Source: Flavobacteriales bacterium
GTDB lineage: Bacteria > Bacteroidota > Bacteroidia > Flavobacteriales_D > Parvicellaceae
Direction of reading: 5' to 3'
DNA: 64,000 nucleotides
Assembly: GCA_020631555.1 (NCBI GenBank)
Contig: JAHDGY010000003.1
Location: 1-64,000, forward strand
Of this stretch, positions 53,911 through 63,008 are shown in pieces. The notes beneath the pieces were generated by a model. It was not told the origin of the DNA and made no database searches. It worked only from the letters and a program-made list of their open reading frames with translations. Position numbers and translations under genes: made by a program. Numbering within the stretch: position 1 is the first letter of the stretch; each line of letters opens with the position of its first letter.

Positions 53911-55140
53911 TCAAATAAGTTGGTTCAATGCAATTTCGTAGGCTGTCTTCGAAATGTCATTTTTAGCGCTATTGTTCGTGTAAACAGCTTCCAAAGCATT
54001 ATAAATTCTAAGCGAAACGTCTTTAAATATTTCTTCGTCTTCCAAAATTTTCAAGTCATTCTCCATTAAATATGCAAACAACCTTGCCATCCCACAATTG
54101 GAGATAAAATCTGGAACCACACTGAGCTGTCCATCCGCATGTGCTGCAATCGACCCAAAGAATATTTCCGGATCCGCGAAGGGCACATTCGCTCCAGGGG
54201 CAATAACTTCCATACCAGTTGAGATCATTCTATCCAATTGATCCCGTGTAACCAATCGCGATGCTGCGCATGGCAAAAACACCTCTGCATCCACATCCCA
54301 AATCCTTTTGTTAACCTCATCAAAGGAAAGCAGGTTTTCTGCCCGAAGTTTGTTCCCATCTTTATTCAAAAACAAGTCTCTTACAAATTCGAATTCAAAC
54401 CCTTCTTCGTTAATCAAACCACCCGACAAGTCAATTATTCCAACAATCTTAGCTCCGTCCTGAGCAAGGTAATATGCTGCAGCTGAACCAACATTTCCCC
54501 AACCTTGAACAATGACTTTTTTCCCTGTTAGCTCCCCTGCGTACAAACCATAATAATGCTTCACAGATTCGGCAACTCCATAACCTGTAATCATGTCTGC
54601 AACGACATATTTATCCTTAACATTTGGAGAATACTTTGCATCCTCAATTTGTTTAAGAACCCCCTGTCGCAATTGACTTATCCTGTTGATCTTTTGAGGT
54701 TCATGAGGTTGAAAATGACCATTAAAAACTCCCTCCTGCGGATGCCAAATACCACAATCTTCTGTGATGGGAATCACTTCATGAATTTCATCTACATTTA
54801 AATCTCCTCCGGTTCCATAGTAATGTTTCAGCAAAGGGGTTACCGCTTTGTACCACCTTCTCAAAACTCCTTCTTTCCGTTCGTCAAGTGGGTCGAAATT
54901 TATTCCGGACTTTGCCCCGCCAATTGGTGGACCAGCCACTGTAAATTTGATTTCCATTGTTTTGGCAAGAGACTCTACCTCCCTTTTATCCAAACCTTTC
55001 CGCATTCGCGTACCACCTCCGGCGGCTCCGCCACGCAATGAATTAATCACTACCCAACCTTCAGCTTCCGTTTCCGAATCTTTCCATTCGAAAACAATTT
55101 CTGGTCGTTTATTTTCAAACTGGCCTAATAAATCTAACAC
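53911..55140 (-). CDS. Glu/Leu/Phe/Val dehydrogenase
   Basis: This NAD(P)-dependent amino-acid dehydrogenase has the substrate region GGGTRMRKGLDKREVESLAKTMEIK (in part), the catalytic Lys in GGAKSGINFDP, and the dinucleotide fold GWGNVGSAAAYYLAQDGAKIVGI. With 409 residues it is closer to glutamate dehydrogenase than to leucine dehydrogenase (about 360). A GTG start is used; the sequence before it, GAGGAAAGG, is one of the few good ribosome binding sites here. The gene heads a six-gene unit. Confidence 0.85.
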   Translation of the reverse strand: MLDLLGQFENKRPEIVFEWKDSETEAEGWVVINSLRGGAAGGGTRMRKGLDKREVESLAKTMEIKFTVAGPPIGGAKSGINFDPLDERKEGVLRRWYKAVTPLLKHYYGTGGDLNVDEIHEVIPITEDCGIWHPQEGVFNGHFQPHEPQKINRISQLRQGVLKQIEDAKYSPNVKDKYVVADMITGYGVAESVKHYYGLYAGELTGKKVIVQGWGNVGSAAAYYLAQDGAKIVGIIDLSGGLINEEGFEFEFVRDLFLNKDGNKLRAENLLSFDEVNKRIWDVDAEVFLPCAASRLVTRDQLDRMISTGMEVIAPGANVPFADPEIFFGSIAAHADGQLSVVPDFISNCGMARLFAYLMENDLKILEDEEIFKDVSLRIYNALEAVYTNNSAKNDISKTAYEIALNQLI

Positions 55141-55210
55141 TACCTTTCCTCTTGATTTGTCATTGATTTTATCTTTCAGAAATTTGTAAGTAAAACCTAT
55201 TGTAAGTGAG

Positions 55211-55218
55211 CAAAATTA
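55211..55218 (-). promoter_or_regulatory. Candidate -7 element of the gdh-nhaD-exbBD-tonB-folC unit
   Basis: On the minus strand TAATTTTG matches TAnnTTTG, about 70 bp before the GTG of gdh. No TTG stands at the right distance, so it is weakly supported. Confidence 0.35.
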
Positions 55219-55334
55219 ACAAAATTGACCACCGTTAATTAGACCTATCCAAAAGTTATCCAGCCATTCATGTGGATTCCAACAAAGTAACCAAATACGG
55301 CACTTTTCACACCCAATAATTGGAGAATCTTCCG

Positions 55335-56378
55335 TTAAGGAAGGTACACACATCCGTTACACCCATCAGCTTTCGCTCCAGTTACAGAACTGAAGCTGTT
55401 TACCTCATTTCTTATTCGCAATACGCCTAGAAATGCAAAGATTAGAGCCTCTTTATAATCAACTATGAGAGGATCCGGAACCTCAATATTACATCCACGA
55501 TCCAATAATTCCTGAGTAACAAAATTATTGTGAGCCCCCCCTCCGGTGATTAAAGTAGTACCATCAATTTTCAACAACTCATGAGCTAATTGATCGACCA
55601 AGTATTGAGTCACCGTTCTCAATTTATCTTCCCATGCCGCTCTGAAACTGTCTAATATGGGTTGAAATCTTTTTATAAAATCTTCCCTTCCCAAACTACG
55701 ATGCGGCGCAACACTTTTCAGGTTATTCAACATTTCCAACAATTGAGGAACCAACTTTGCGTTTGCCGCAATTTCACCATCTTGATCAAACTCAAATCCA
55801 AGTTTCGAACTGCAATAATTGAGCATCATATTGGCCAGAGAAATATCGTAGGCTATTCTGCGTCTATTTTGCCGATACGATATATTCGCTATCCCCCCGA
55901 TATTTAAACAAGCCGCATAGTTGCTAAATAATAATTCATCACCAATCGGAACAAGTGGTGCCCCATCTCCTCCTGCGGCCACATCACCCGACCTAAAATC
56001 ACAAACCACTGGTAAGGCGCATGCCTTTGCGATATGTGCTCCAGAACCAATTTGGCAAGTAAATCCAAGCTTAGGTTGATGAAAGACTGTATGCCCATGA
56101 CTTGCAACAAAGCCAACCTCGAGATTATGCTGTTTCACAAATCTGTGCACATTTTCGCCAATAAAATCTCCAAATTTCTTATCCAAGTGCGCCAGTTCTT
56201 GAGCTGTTCCGGACATACTATTCTGAAGTTCATCAGCAATCTTCCGATCAAACTTTACAGTTTCTGCCTCTAAAATTTTATAAGTCCAACGAGTTTCTAA
56301 ATTTAGTTCGCACATTGCCAAATCCAGACCATCTAATGAAGACCCAGACATTGCTCCGACAACCTTGTATACAGCCAC
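55335..56378 (-). CDS. anmK: Anhydro-N-acetylmuramic acid kinase
   Basis: AnmK phosphorylates and opens 1,6-anhydro-MurNAc during recycling of cell-wall sugars. The start VVGAMSGSSLDGLDLAMCEL is the family signature, with VASHGHTVFHQP, QIGSGAHIAKA, VCDFRSGDVAAGGDGAPL and LITGGGAHNNFV further on. The length of 347 residues is usual. The start is a GTG. It is divergent from the acyl-CoA dehydrogenase gene. Confidence 0.95.
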   Translation of the reverse strand: MAVYKVVGAMSGSSLDGLDLAMCELNLETRWTYKILEAETVKFDRKIADELQNSMSGTAQELAHLDKKFGDFIGENVHRFVKQHNLEVGFVASHGHTVFHQPKLGFTCQIGSGAHIAKACALPVVCDFRSGDVAAGGDGAPLVPIGDELLFSNYAACLNIGGIANISYRQNRRRIAYDISLANMMLNYCSSKLGFEFDQDGEIAANAKLVPQLLEMLNNLKSVAPHRSLGREDFIKRFQPILDSFRAAWEDKLRTVTQYLVDQLAHELLKIDGTTLITGGGAHNNFVTQELLDRGCNIEVPDPLIVDYKEALIFAFLGVLRIRNEVNSFSSVTGAKADGCNGCVYLP

Positions 56379-56419
56379 AGTTAAATTGATTTATTATAGG
56401 TTAATTCTACATAAAAAAT

Positions 56420-56427
56420 TACTTTTG
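56420..56427 (+). promoter_or_regulatory. Candidate -7 element of the acyl-CoA dehydrogenase gene
   Basis: TACTTTTG fits TAnnTTTG and lies 36 bp before the ATG at 56464. The -33 box is not clear. Confidence 0.4.
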
Positions 56428-56463
56428 TCGGGCTTAAAAAAAATCAATTCCACAACCAAACTT

Positions 56464-57606
56464 ATGAATTTTGAACTATCTGAAGAACAAAAGGCGGTAA
56501 GGGATGCGGCCCGAGAATTTGCTAACAACGTTTGTAAACCAGGCGTTATCGAACGAGACACTCATCAACAGTTTCCAGAAGAACAAATAAAGCAACTTGG
56601 CGAACTTGGTTTCATGGGAATGATGGTTTCGCCAGAATACGGAGGAGGTGGAATGGACACCGTTTCTTATGTTCTAGCAATGGAAGAAATTTCTAAAATT
56701 GACGCTTCTGTTTCTGTGTGTATGTCGGTAAACAATTCGCTCGTATGCTGGGGATTGGAAGCATTCGGAAGCGAAGAACAAAAACAAAAATATTTAGTTC
56801 CTCTTGCAAAAGGGGAAAAGATTGGAGCTTTCTGCTTATCCGAGCCGGAAGCTGGATCTGATGCCACATCGCAGAGGACAACAGCCGAAGACAAGGGCGA
56901 TTATTACCTGCTGAATGGAACCAAAAACTGGATTACAAGTGGAAGTTCGGCATCTATTTATTTGGTTATCGCCCAAACTGATCGGGAAAAAGGCCATAGA
57001 GGAATCAATGTATTTATTGTAGAAAGAGGCATGGATGGTTTCGTAGTGGGTGCCAAGGAAGACAAACTCGGAATTCGTGGTTCAGACACGCACACATTAA
57101 TGTTCAACGATGTAAAGGTTCCTAAGGAGAATAGGATTGGAGAAGATGGCTTTGGTTTTAAGTTTGCAATGAAAACTTTGTCTGGTGGCCGAATCGGAAT
57201 CGCGTCTCAGGCACTTGGAATTGCCTCCGGTGCTTATGAGCTTGCTAAAGCATATTCGAAAGAAAGAAAAGCTTTCGGCAAACCAATTTGCGAGCATCAG
57301 GCTATTCAATTCAAGATTGCAGATATGGCTACCAGCATCGACGCAGCTAGATTACTCGTGCTTCGAGCTGCATGGATCAAAGATCAGGGACAGAATTACG
57401 ATGAAGCGGGAGCTATGGCGAAACTATATGCTTCGCAAGTGGCGATGGACACTACCGTAGAAGCAGTGCAAGTGCATGGTGGATATGGGTACGTGAAAGA
57501 ATACCATGTTGAACGACTTATGCGAGATGCTAAAATCACACAGATTTATGAGGGAACTTCTGAAATACAAAAAATTGTAATCGGAAGAAGCGTGTTGAAA
57601 GACTAG
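56464..57606 (+). CDS. Acyl-CoA dehydrogenase, short-chain type
   Basis: This 380-residue FAD enzyme starts MNFELSEEQKAVRDAAREF; the 33 residues ahead of it in the track are not family-like. It has CLSEPEAGSDATSQRT, GTKNWITSG, SKERKAFGKPI, QVHGGYGYVKEYHVERLMRDAKI (in part) and IYEGTSEIQKIVIGR with the catalytic Glu. Length and end fit the butyryl/short-chain group, which complements the longer FadE at 33-35 kb. It has its own terminator. Confidence 0.93.
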   Translation: MNFELSEEQKAVRDAAREFANNVCKPGVIERDTHQQFPEEQIKQLGELGFMGMMVSPEYGGGGMDTVSYVLAMEEISKIDASVSVCMSVNNSLVCWGLEAFGSEEQKQKYLVPLAKGEKIGAFCLSEPEAGSDATSQRTTAEDKGDYYLLNGTKNWITSGSSASIYLVIAQTDREKGHRGINVFIVERGMDGFVVGAKEDKLGIRGSDTHTLMFNDVKVPKENRIGEDGFGFKFAMKTLSGGRIGIASQALGIASGAYELAKAYSKERKAFGKPICEHQAIQFKIADMATSIDAARLLVLRAAWIKDQGQNYDEAGAMAKLYASQVAMDTTVEAVQVHGGYGYVKEYHVERLMRDAKITQIYEGTSEIQKIVIGRSVLKD

Positions 57607-57630
57607 GATTTACAACAATAATAAAACAAC

Positions 57631-57656
57631 AAAAGGCGGGCCTGGGCCCGCCTTTT
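57631..57656. terminator. Perfect bidirectional terminator
   Basis: AAAAGGCGGGCC, TG and GGCCCGCCTTTT make a 12-pair perfect stem, 24 bp after the acyl-CoA dehydrogenase stop. Confidence 0.9.
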
Positions 57657-57956
57657 GCATTTGTGTATCACATCCTCCTAATTAATCACAGAAATTTTCT
57701 TAGTAAGCAATTCACTATTTGATTCAATCTGCAAATAATACGTACCTGTACCAACGGAACCAAGTTCCATTCGAATTTCATTCTCTCCTCTCTTCAAATT
57801 CCCCTGACTCTGTCAATTAGATTTTGTCATAAGTGTGGGGGTTAAAATTTACGGACACCATGTGCGGTGTTTAATATTGGATTAAAGAATTATATTTCAA
57901 TAATATAAAATATAAAAGAATTTTAATCGGCAATTATAGAAACCGCTACTCTAAAT
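57657..57956. other. 300-bp spacer holding a T9SS-tail remnant
   Basis: Apart from the remnant at 57678-57812, the segment has A/T-rich sequence and a short inverted repeat (ACACC and GGTGT around six bases near 57858-57873). I see no gene or promoter in it. Confidence 0.55.
57678..57812 (-). pseudogene. Orphan T9SS C-terminal sorting-domain remnant
   Basis: On the minus strand an open stretch of 44 codons without a start codon translates to GNLKRGENEIRMELGSVG, TGTYYLQIESNSELLTKK, ISVIN, the end of a type A T9SS sorting domain. An in-frame TGA stands directly upstream at 57815-57813, and nothing like the rest of a cargo protein precedes it. It is the left-over tail of a deleted secreted protein. 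Confidence 0.8.
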
Positions 57957-60900
57957 CTAGAAAAACGCTCTCAATTGAATACCTCCTGCATGAATCGCAT
58001 TATTCTCCTCCGATTTTCTACCACTGTAGTTAATACTGAGTTGCAAATTGCTAGATAGGTTTCTCTGGACAGCCACAGTCCAAGTAAAATTCCTACCCGG
58101 ATTCAACGCTTCCAGCATTTCATAAGAAATACTCCCGCTATTTTCTCCAGTGTAAACGATGTTAATGAAGTTCAAATTTCCGGAGATCATTCCCGTACGA
58201 ACCTTATTAAAACGCGCTTCTGTTCCCACATCCATTATTTGAGCAAACTGCCCTCCTAAGTTTGGCTTATTCTTTTTTATAGAATAACGTCCCAACAAGC
58301 TTAACTTAAACTCTGTTGATGGCTGATACGATAAACTTGGCTTTATGCTGTAGTAGTTAATATCATATTCACGTCCGCTCGTATAATCCGAAGTATTCAC
58401 CTTTTCACCATATTCCGCATCTAAAAGTATGGCATACTCGCGCCTTACATTCCAGCGCGACCTCATTTCATGCGAACGTTTTAATCTTCCTTCAAACCCA
58501 TTAGTAAGAAGCGTTTTGTTCCTCAGTTCCAAAAATGTATAATCCACACCAAATTTGGAGTTTGTTCTATTGAAAAACAAAGTGTTGCGCCAAGAACTTG
58601 CCAGAGAAATGAGCGTAGCATCATCAATATTGGTGAGAAATGAATTAAATCTTGTTTCTATCGTTTCGCTATTAGTTTTCCTATCGATACTAAAACTCGT
58701 CTGGTTATAAAATTTTGACATCAATCTTCTGAACACCAACCCACGTCTTCGTCTCCCCCTAACAGAATCGGTTGCACAGGTTCTCGTTTTCGGTTCCAAC
58801 TTAACCCTCCAAATAGATTTCGGATCCAGAATCAGAGTTTGCGCTAGTTGATTGGTATAAGTTCTTACATATTCATTGGTTGGAGTAAAAACTCTGATGT
58901 GGTCCGCCTCATAACCAAAGGCGGCAACCTCAAATTCGTTCAACCCCTTAACACTGTCATTATCGTAATCATTCCAAACATAAACTCCCTGGCCAGGTTG
59001 TACCTGCAAATAAGCAAACTGTCGTTTCAGCTCCAAGCCACTTCCTACCTCGTAATAAGTTGTTAACCTGACTGATTTTTTCAGCAGATTTAGTGAATAA
59101 TCCAATCGACCGATCATCGTTTTATCCGGTTTCTGATTCGTCAATTCGTCATTTTGAATCACCAAACTTCTATACTCCAACCTGCATTGAAGGGTATTGC
59201 GCGTATTATTTAATAAACCGGCAGAAAACCCTATATGATCAGAATTTGTAGCGCTCATCAAGGCGTTATTTCTAGCCTTCCGATCAAATCGGTTACGGTA
59301 AAAAACCTCTGCCTCTATCTTTGCCGAATCCCCATTTTTAACAAAAACTCTCCAATCGTAAAACTGATAGCTTGTATCCGCCAGAGAATCTGATTTCATC
59401 CTGGAGAATTGCAAGTTCCTTTCGTGCTCATCCTGAAAGCCAATACCAAACCACTTGGTTTTCTTTTCCAACAACGACTTATGCCTGATAAAATTACTGG
59501 TCCTAAAACCAGTCGTATTCAAATAACTACCCTCAAAAAAACCACTATAACCAGACTTATTTACTAGCGCGTTTAAATTGTTTTTCAGTCCTAAATATTC
59601 TTGACCAACCTGATAGTAATCCAAACCATACAAAACCTCGCCCCACGATTTTTTCGCCAGACCTATTTGCCCAGCTGCAATATGCTGATCGGATACAAAA
59701 TCAACATTTCTGACATTCCAATTCCGACTAAATTCAACCGAACGGAATCTTTCCAAACTATTAAAGTTTCGGCCCATGCGCTCCAAATCTAAATTCAACA
59801 CCAATCGTAAAGGATCGTATTGAGCGGTATCCAAAGGTTGGCTGAATGCCAAACGGGTCTTCCAAGCGTCTCCAACGTTGTCAGAACGATCCAGTCTTGA
59901 AAACGTATTAGCATCAAAGTTTGAAATTGCTCCCTCAACAAACAACTTCAATTTATCTGAAAACCTGTAATTAGAATTAAGGGTAACCAATTGCCTTTTC
60001 TTCGGGGTAACCAAAACCCTTACTGGCTCATAGTTGCCATTTCTGTGAATAACACCATTTATGGTATCAGGAGCAACCCAACGAAACACTCTGCCCTGAG
60101 CAGAAAAATCAGCTTGAACGTAATTTCCGTTTTTCGCACCAACATTGCTAAATGTTAACCGAAACTTGGCCGAATCTGGATTTGTAGAATAGCGGTAAAT
60201 CGAATATCCCAAAGAGTCCAACTTGCTATACAATACCTGATTGGCACTATATTCTACCGAATCCACACCGGCATAAAACGCTTTGTGTATGCTATCTCCC
60301 ACCTGAGCAAGAAACTGCTGCTGCGCTAGACTTAACTCCTGTTGAAGCGGCTGGTTTTTTGCATCCTGCTCTGAGTAAATTCCCAAATTGATATCCCAAT
60401 TTTCTTTCTCCCAAGAATTTCCAAATTGCACCAACGACCGCGCATAATTTTTATCGGAGTATTGAAATTCTACAACAATTCTTCTATCCTTCGTAATCAA
60501 CTGATTGGTGGTAAATGTTACCTCTGCCGTATTGTAATCGATCGTGTAATCATTAGCCTGACCGCGTTTCAATTCCTTACCATCTATGTAAACCGACTCC
60601 GTGCCAGATAAAATAATAACGAACGCCTCGCCCTCGCTTCCCCTCAGCCGATAAGGGCCTTGATTTCCTTCAACGCCTTGAATGACATTTCTCGCAAACT
60701 TCCCTTTGGAAATCGCTCCGCTTAATTTCGCCTTTGTTTGTAATCCAGATTTGGAAAAGGGGTCCAATATCCTTGTAGTGATTGATGCTCCCTGAGCTCT
60801 TTTATTGTAGCGCATAAAGTACCCTGAACCATTCTTCAGCCAAAAATCGCCAGCTCTAACGCTAGAGAAATCATCATACACTTTAATAAAAACCTGATCA

Positions 60901-61487
60901 AAATCCTGCAGCTGTTGCGTATTTCCCTCTGGCTGGATCGGAATATTGTCATCAGAAATAGACGCCACTACTTTGAATCGATGAGAAATATTTCCCGTGA
61001 GCTCCAAATTCAAATTAGAATTGACCGACAAATCCTGATTATTACCGACCATAATTCCTCTAGAAATACTCCCAGTTTTATTAAGATAACCAAGATCAAA
61101 AACTGAAGGTCTGCTATCTTCAATGTTTATTTTGAATGCTTGATTATTGCTCTCATAAAGTTGCTTCAATTTTTCGGAATCCTTATGGAAGTATGGTTTT
61201 ACAAAAGAAAATGAAAACGCTCTGTAGCGAACCATAATAGAATCCGTAGGAAGGTTTTGCCCTTTCCAAATAAGCCGGCCGCGAACGTGATCCACTTCAA
61301 TATCCTCTCCTAACGAATCGTTAATCTCCACGGAGTTAAAAACGATGCTGTTGGTGTCGAGCTGAACAGTATCACTTGCGAACCAAATATTTTTACGGAA
61401 TAAATTTGATGACACCTGCGCGTTTATGTCAACCGACCAACAAATCGCCAACAAGCAAACCAATATAGTATTTCTAAGCATTGCCAT
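57957..61487 (-). CDS. Very large predicted outer-membrane beta-barrel protein, unknown
   Basis: The protein (about 1176 residues from MAMLRN) has a signal peptide ending SVDINAQ, then about 110 residues of beta-rich sequence with VDHVRGRLIWKGQNLPTDSIMVRYR, and a long run of alternating amphipathic strands to the C-terminus, which ends IHAGGIQLRAFF with a final aromatic residue, as is usual of outer-membrane barrels. Segments such as GSISRGIMVGNNQDLSVNS and FIKVYDDFSSVRAGDFWL are the most family-like. SprA is much larger (over 2300 residues) and I do not see its motifs clearly. No function is assigned. It is a single-gene unit. Confidence 0.7.
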   Translation of the reverse strand: MAMLRNTILVCLLAICWSVDINAQVSSNLFRKNIWFASDTVQLDTNSIVFNSVEINDSLGEDIEVDHVRGRLIWKGQNLPTDSIMVRYRAFSFSFVKPYFHKDSEKLKQLYESNNQAFKINIEDSRPSVFDLGYLNKTGSISRGIMVGNNQDLSVNSNLNLELTGNISHRFKVVASISDDNIPIQPEGNTQQLQDFDQVFIKVYDDFSSVRAGDFWLKNGSGYFMRYNKRAQGASITTRILDPFSKSGLQTKAKLSGAISKGKFARNVIQGVEGNQGPYRLRGSEGEAFVIILSGTESVYIDGKELKRGQANDYTIDYNTAEVTFTTNQLITKDRRIVVEFQYSDKNYARSLVQFGNSWEKENWDINLGIYSEQDAKNQPLQQELSLAQQQFLAQVGDSIHKAFYAGVDSVEYSANQVLYSKLDSLGYSIYRYSTNPDSAKFRLTFSNVGAKNGNYVQADFSAQGRVFRWVAPDTINGVIHRNGNYEPVRVLVTPKKRQLVTLNSNYRFSDKLKLFVEGAISNFDANTFSRLDRSDNVGDAWKTRLAFSQPLDTAQYDPLRLVLNLDLERMGRNFNSLERFRSVEFSRNWNVRNVDFVSDQHIAAGQIGLAKKSWGEVLYGLDYYQVGQEYLGLKNNLNALVNKSGYSGFFEGSYLNTTGFRTSNFIRHKSLLEKKTKWFGIGFQDEHERNLQFSRMKSDSLADTSYQFYDWRVFVKNGDSAKIEAEVFYRNRFDRKARNNALMSATNSDHIGFSAGLLNNTRNTLQCRLEYRSLVIQNDELTNQKPDKTMIGRLDYSLNLLKKSVRLTTYYEVGSGLELKRQFAYLQVQPGQGVYVWNDYDNDSVKGLNEFEVAAFGYEADHIRVFTPTNEYVRTYTNQLAQTLILDPKSIWRVKLEPKTRTCATDSVRGRRRRGLVFRRLMSKFYNQTSFSIDRKTNSETIETRFNSFLTNIDDATLISLASSWRNTLFFNRTNSKFGVDYTFLELRNKTLLTNGFEGRLKRSHEMRSRWNVRREYAILLDAEYGEKVNTSDYTSGREYDINYYSIKPSLSYQPSTEFKLSLLGRYSIKKNKPNLGGQFAQIMDVGTEARFNKVRTGMISGNLNFINIVYTGENSGSISYEMLEALNPGRNFTWTVAVQRNLSSNLQLSINYSGRKSEENNAIHAGGIQLRAFF

Positions 61488-61932
61488 GTCTGGTGAACAC
61501 AGAGTTAACCAGTTTGTAAAGTTAACGCGAATCAATAGAAAATAATATTAGACCAATCTCGGTGGAGTTACTAAAACCAGAATTTGTAGCAATGGCAATC
61601 GAATTTCAATTTAAAACTATGGCAGTCGAGAAGTTTGGCACCCCCGAGTACCTTAGGATTTAATGGTGTATTGCTAAAATCCACATCCGTTCGTCTTGGA
61701 GGAAGTTTTCTTAGCCAGCCTTTGGCGAATGCCTGATCCACTCCATTCAACCAAACTTAATTGGGCAGAGTCCTTTCGGAGCTATAAACTTATCAATTAG
61801 TGCCTAATAACTTAATCCTAATTTTTGTAACATTCCATTATCAATACCGCACTGTGCAAAATTTTGCTAGTACGTAGCCCAAATCATCCAATTCAAACAC
61901 ATCTTTGTAACAAGTACTTAATTCAAGTTAGA
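61488..61932. other. Divergent intergenic region (about 445 bp)
   Basis: The region lies between two divergent envelope genes and must hold both promoters. I found no complete TTG-N19-TAnnTTTG. A start-less open stretch of about 60 codons occurs on the minus strand at roughly 61560-61760 (with WLRKLPPRRTDVDFSNTP); I cannot tell whether it is a remnant or chance. Confidence 0.45.
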
Positions 61933-62949
61933 ATGAACAGATTGCCATTGATTGTAGGAATTTGTTTGGCTTCTTGCGTGCCCGCGAGAAAATTTCAGGA
62001 TTTGAACGCCAAACATAAGGTTTGTGCTAAAGAACTAGCCGAATTCAAAGAAAAGTCGACCACGTACGAAGAGGAAAACAACGAAATGAAGTCGCAAATC
62101 GAGCAATTCAACAAACAAGTTGGAATTCTAAAATCAGATACATCCATGGTTGGTCGATCCCTGCGAAAGAAGGAATTGCAGTACGACAAAATCACGAACC
62201 TTTACGAAACTTTGCTCGACAAATACAAGCAAAACGACGCTCTGAATCAGTCTGAAAGTTTAAAACTTCAAGGTGAACTGGCCAATACGCAAAGAAACCT
62301 TCAGGCCAAAGAAGATGAACTCAAAAAGCTTGAAACAAATCTAATGGCACTAAAAGCCGACTTGGAAAGCAACGAAAAAGACCTTAAGAAAGCTAGTGCA
62401 GAATTAAAACAACGGGAAGCCCGGGTAAATGAACTTCAATCGATAATTGATAAAAAAGACGCAACTTTAAAAGAACTTCAGAATAGGGTAGCCAATGCCC
62501 TACTCGGATTTAAAGACAAGGGACTAACAGTGGAAGAAAGAAATGGCAGGATTTACGTTTCAATGGAAGCCAAGTTGTTATTTGCCAGCGGTAGCGCAAA
62601 AGTCAGCACGGAAGGAAAAATGGCGTTAGTTCAACTGGCAACAGCCATTGAGACGGAGGAAGATATCAACGTATTGGTAGAAGGTCACACAGATTCGGAT
62701 AAAATGAATGGAAGTGGTAAATACAAGGATAACTGGGATCTAAGCGTAGGGAGATCTACAGCTGTTGTTAGGATAATGACAGAAAATAGCAGCATCAATC
62801 CAACACGACTAACTGCCGCGGGAAGAGGTGAATTTGCACCAGTCGATCCGGCAGATAGCAAAGAAGCCAAAGCCAAAAACCGACGCATTGAAATCATTTT
62901 AATCCCGAAACTTGATGAACTTTTCGAGATTATCTCTCAAAAAGAGTGA
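61933..62949 (+). CDS. OmpA-family lipoprotein with coiled coil
   Basis: The start MNRLPLIVGICLASC is a lipoprotein signal with lipobox LASC; the longer ORF-track start lacks it. A coiled coil of about 170 residues follows (heptads such as ELANTQRNLQAKEDELKKLETNL, in part), then an OmpA domain with FASGSAKVSTEGKMAL, LVEGHTDSDKM, WDLSVGRSTAVVRIM and AKNRRIEIILIPK. The domain should bind peptidoglycan and the lipid anchor the outer membrane, so it would act as a long tether. Length is 338 residues. Confidence 0.87.
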   Translation: MNRLPLIVGICLASCVPARKFQDLNAKHKVCAKELAEFKEKSTTYEEENNEMKSQIEQFNKQVGILKSDTSMVGRSLRKKELQYDKITNLYETLLDKYKQNDALNQSESLKLQGELANTQRNLQAKEDELKKLETNLMALKADLESNEKDLKKASAELKQREARVNELQSIIDKKDATLKELQNRVANALLGFKDKGLTVEERNGRIYVSMEAKLLFASGSAKVSTEGKMALVQLATAIETEEDINVLVEGHTDSDKMNGSGKYKDNWDLSVGRSTAVVRIMTENSSINPTRLTAAGRGEFAPVDPADSKEAKAKNRRIEIILIPKLDELFEIISQKE

Positions 62950-63008
62950 GCCCCGCACAACTGTAGCGATACTACTGCAGACTGGAGCTCCACCAAGGTA
63001 TACTATCA

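Noticed and set aside
55240-55285. DnaA-box-like words (TTATCCA, TGTGGAT) as an origin of replication
   Set aside because: Only two imperfect words are present, with no cluster, AT-rich unwinding region or dnaA/dnaN nearby.
57858-57873. ACACC/GGTGT hairpin as a terminator
   Set aside because: The stem has only five pairs and no T-run follows on either strand.
61560-61760. Open minus-strand stretch of about 60 codons between the two envelope genes
   Set aside because: It has no start codon, no recognisable family and is bounded by stops; it could be a remnant, but I cannot support it.
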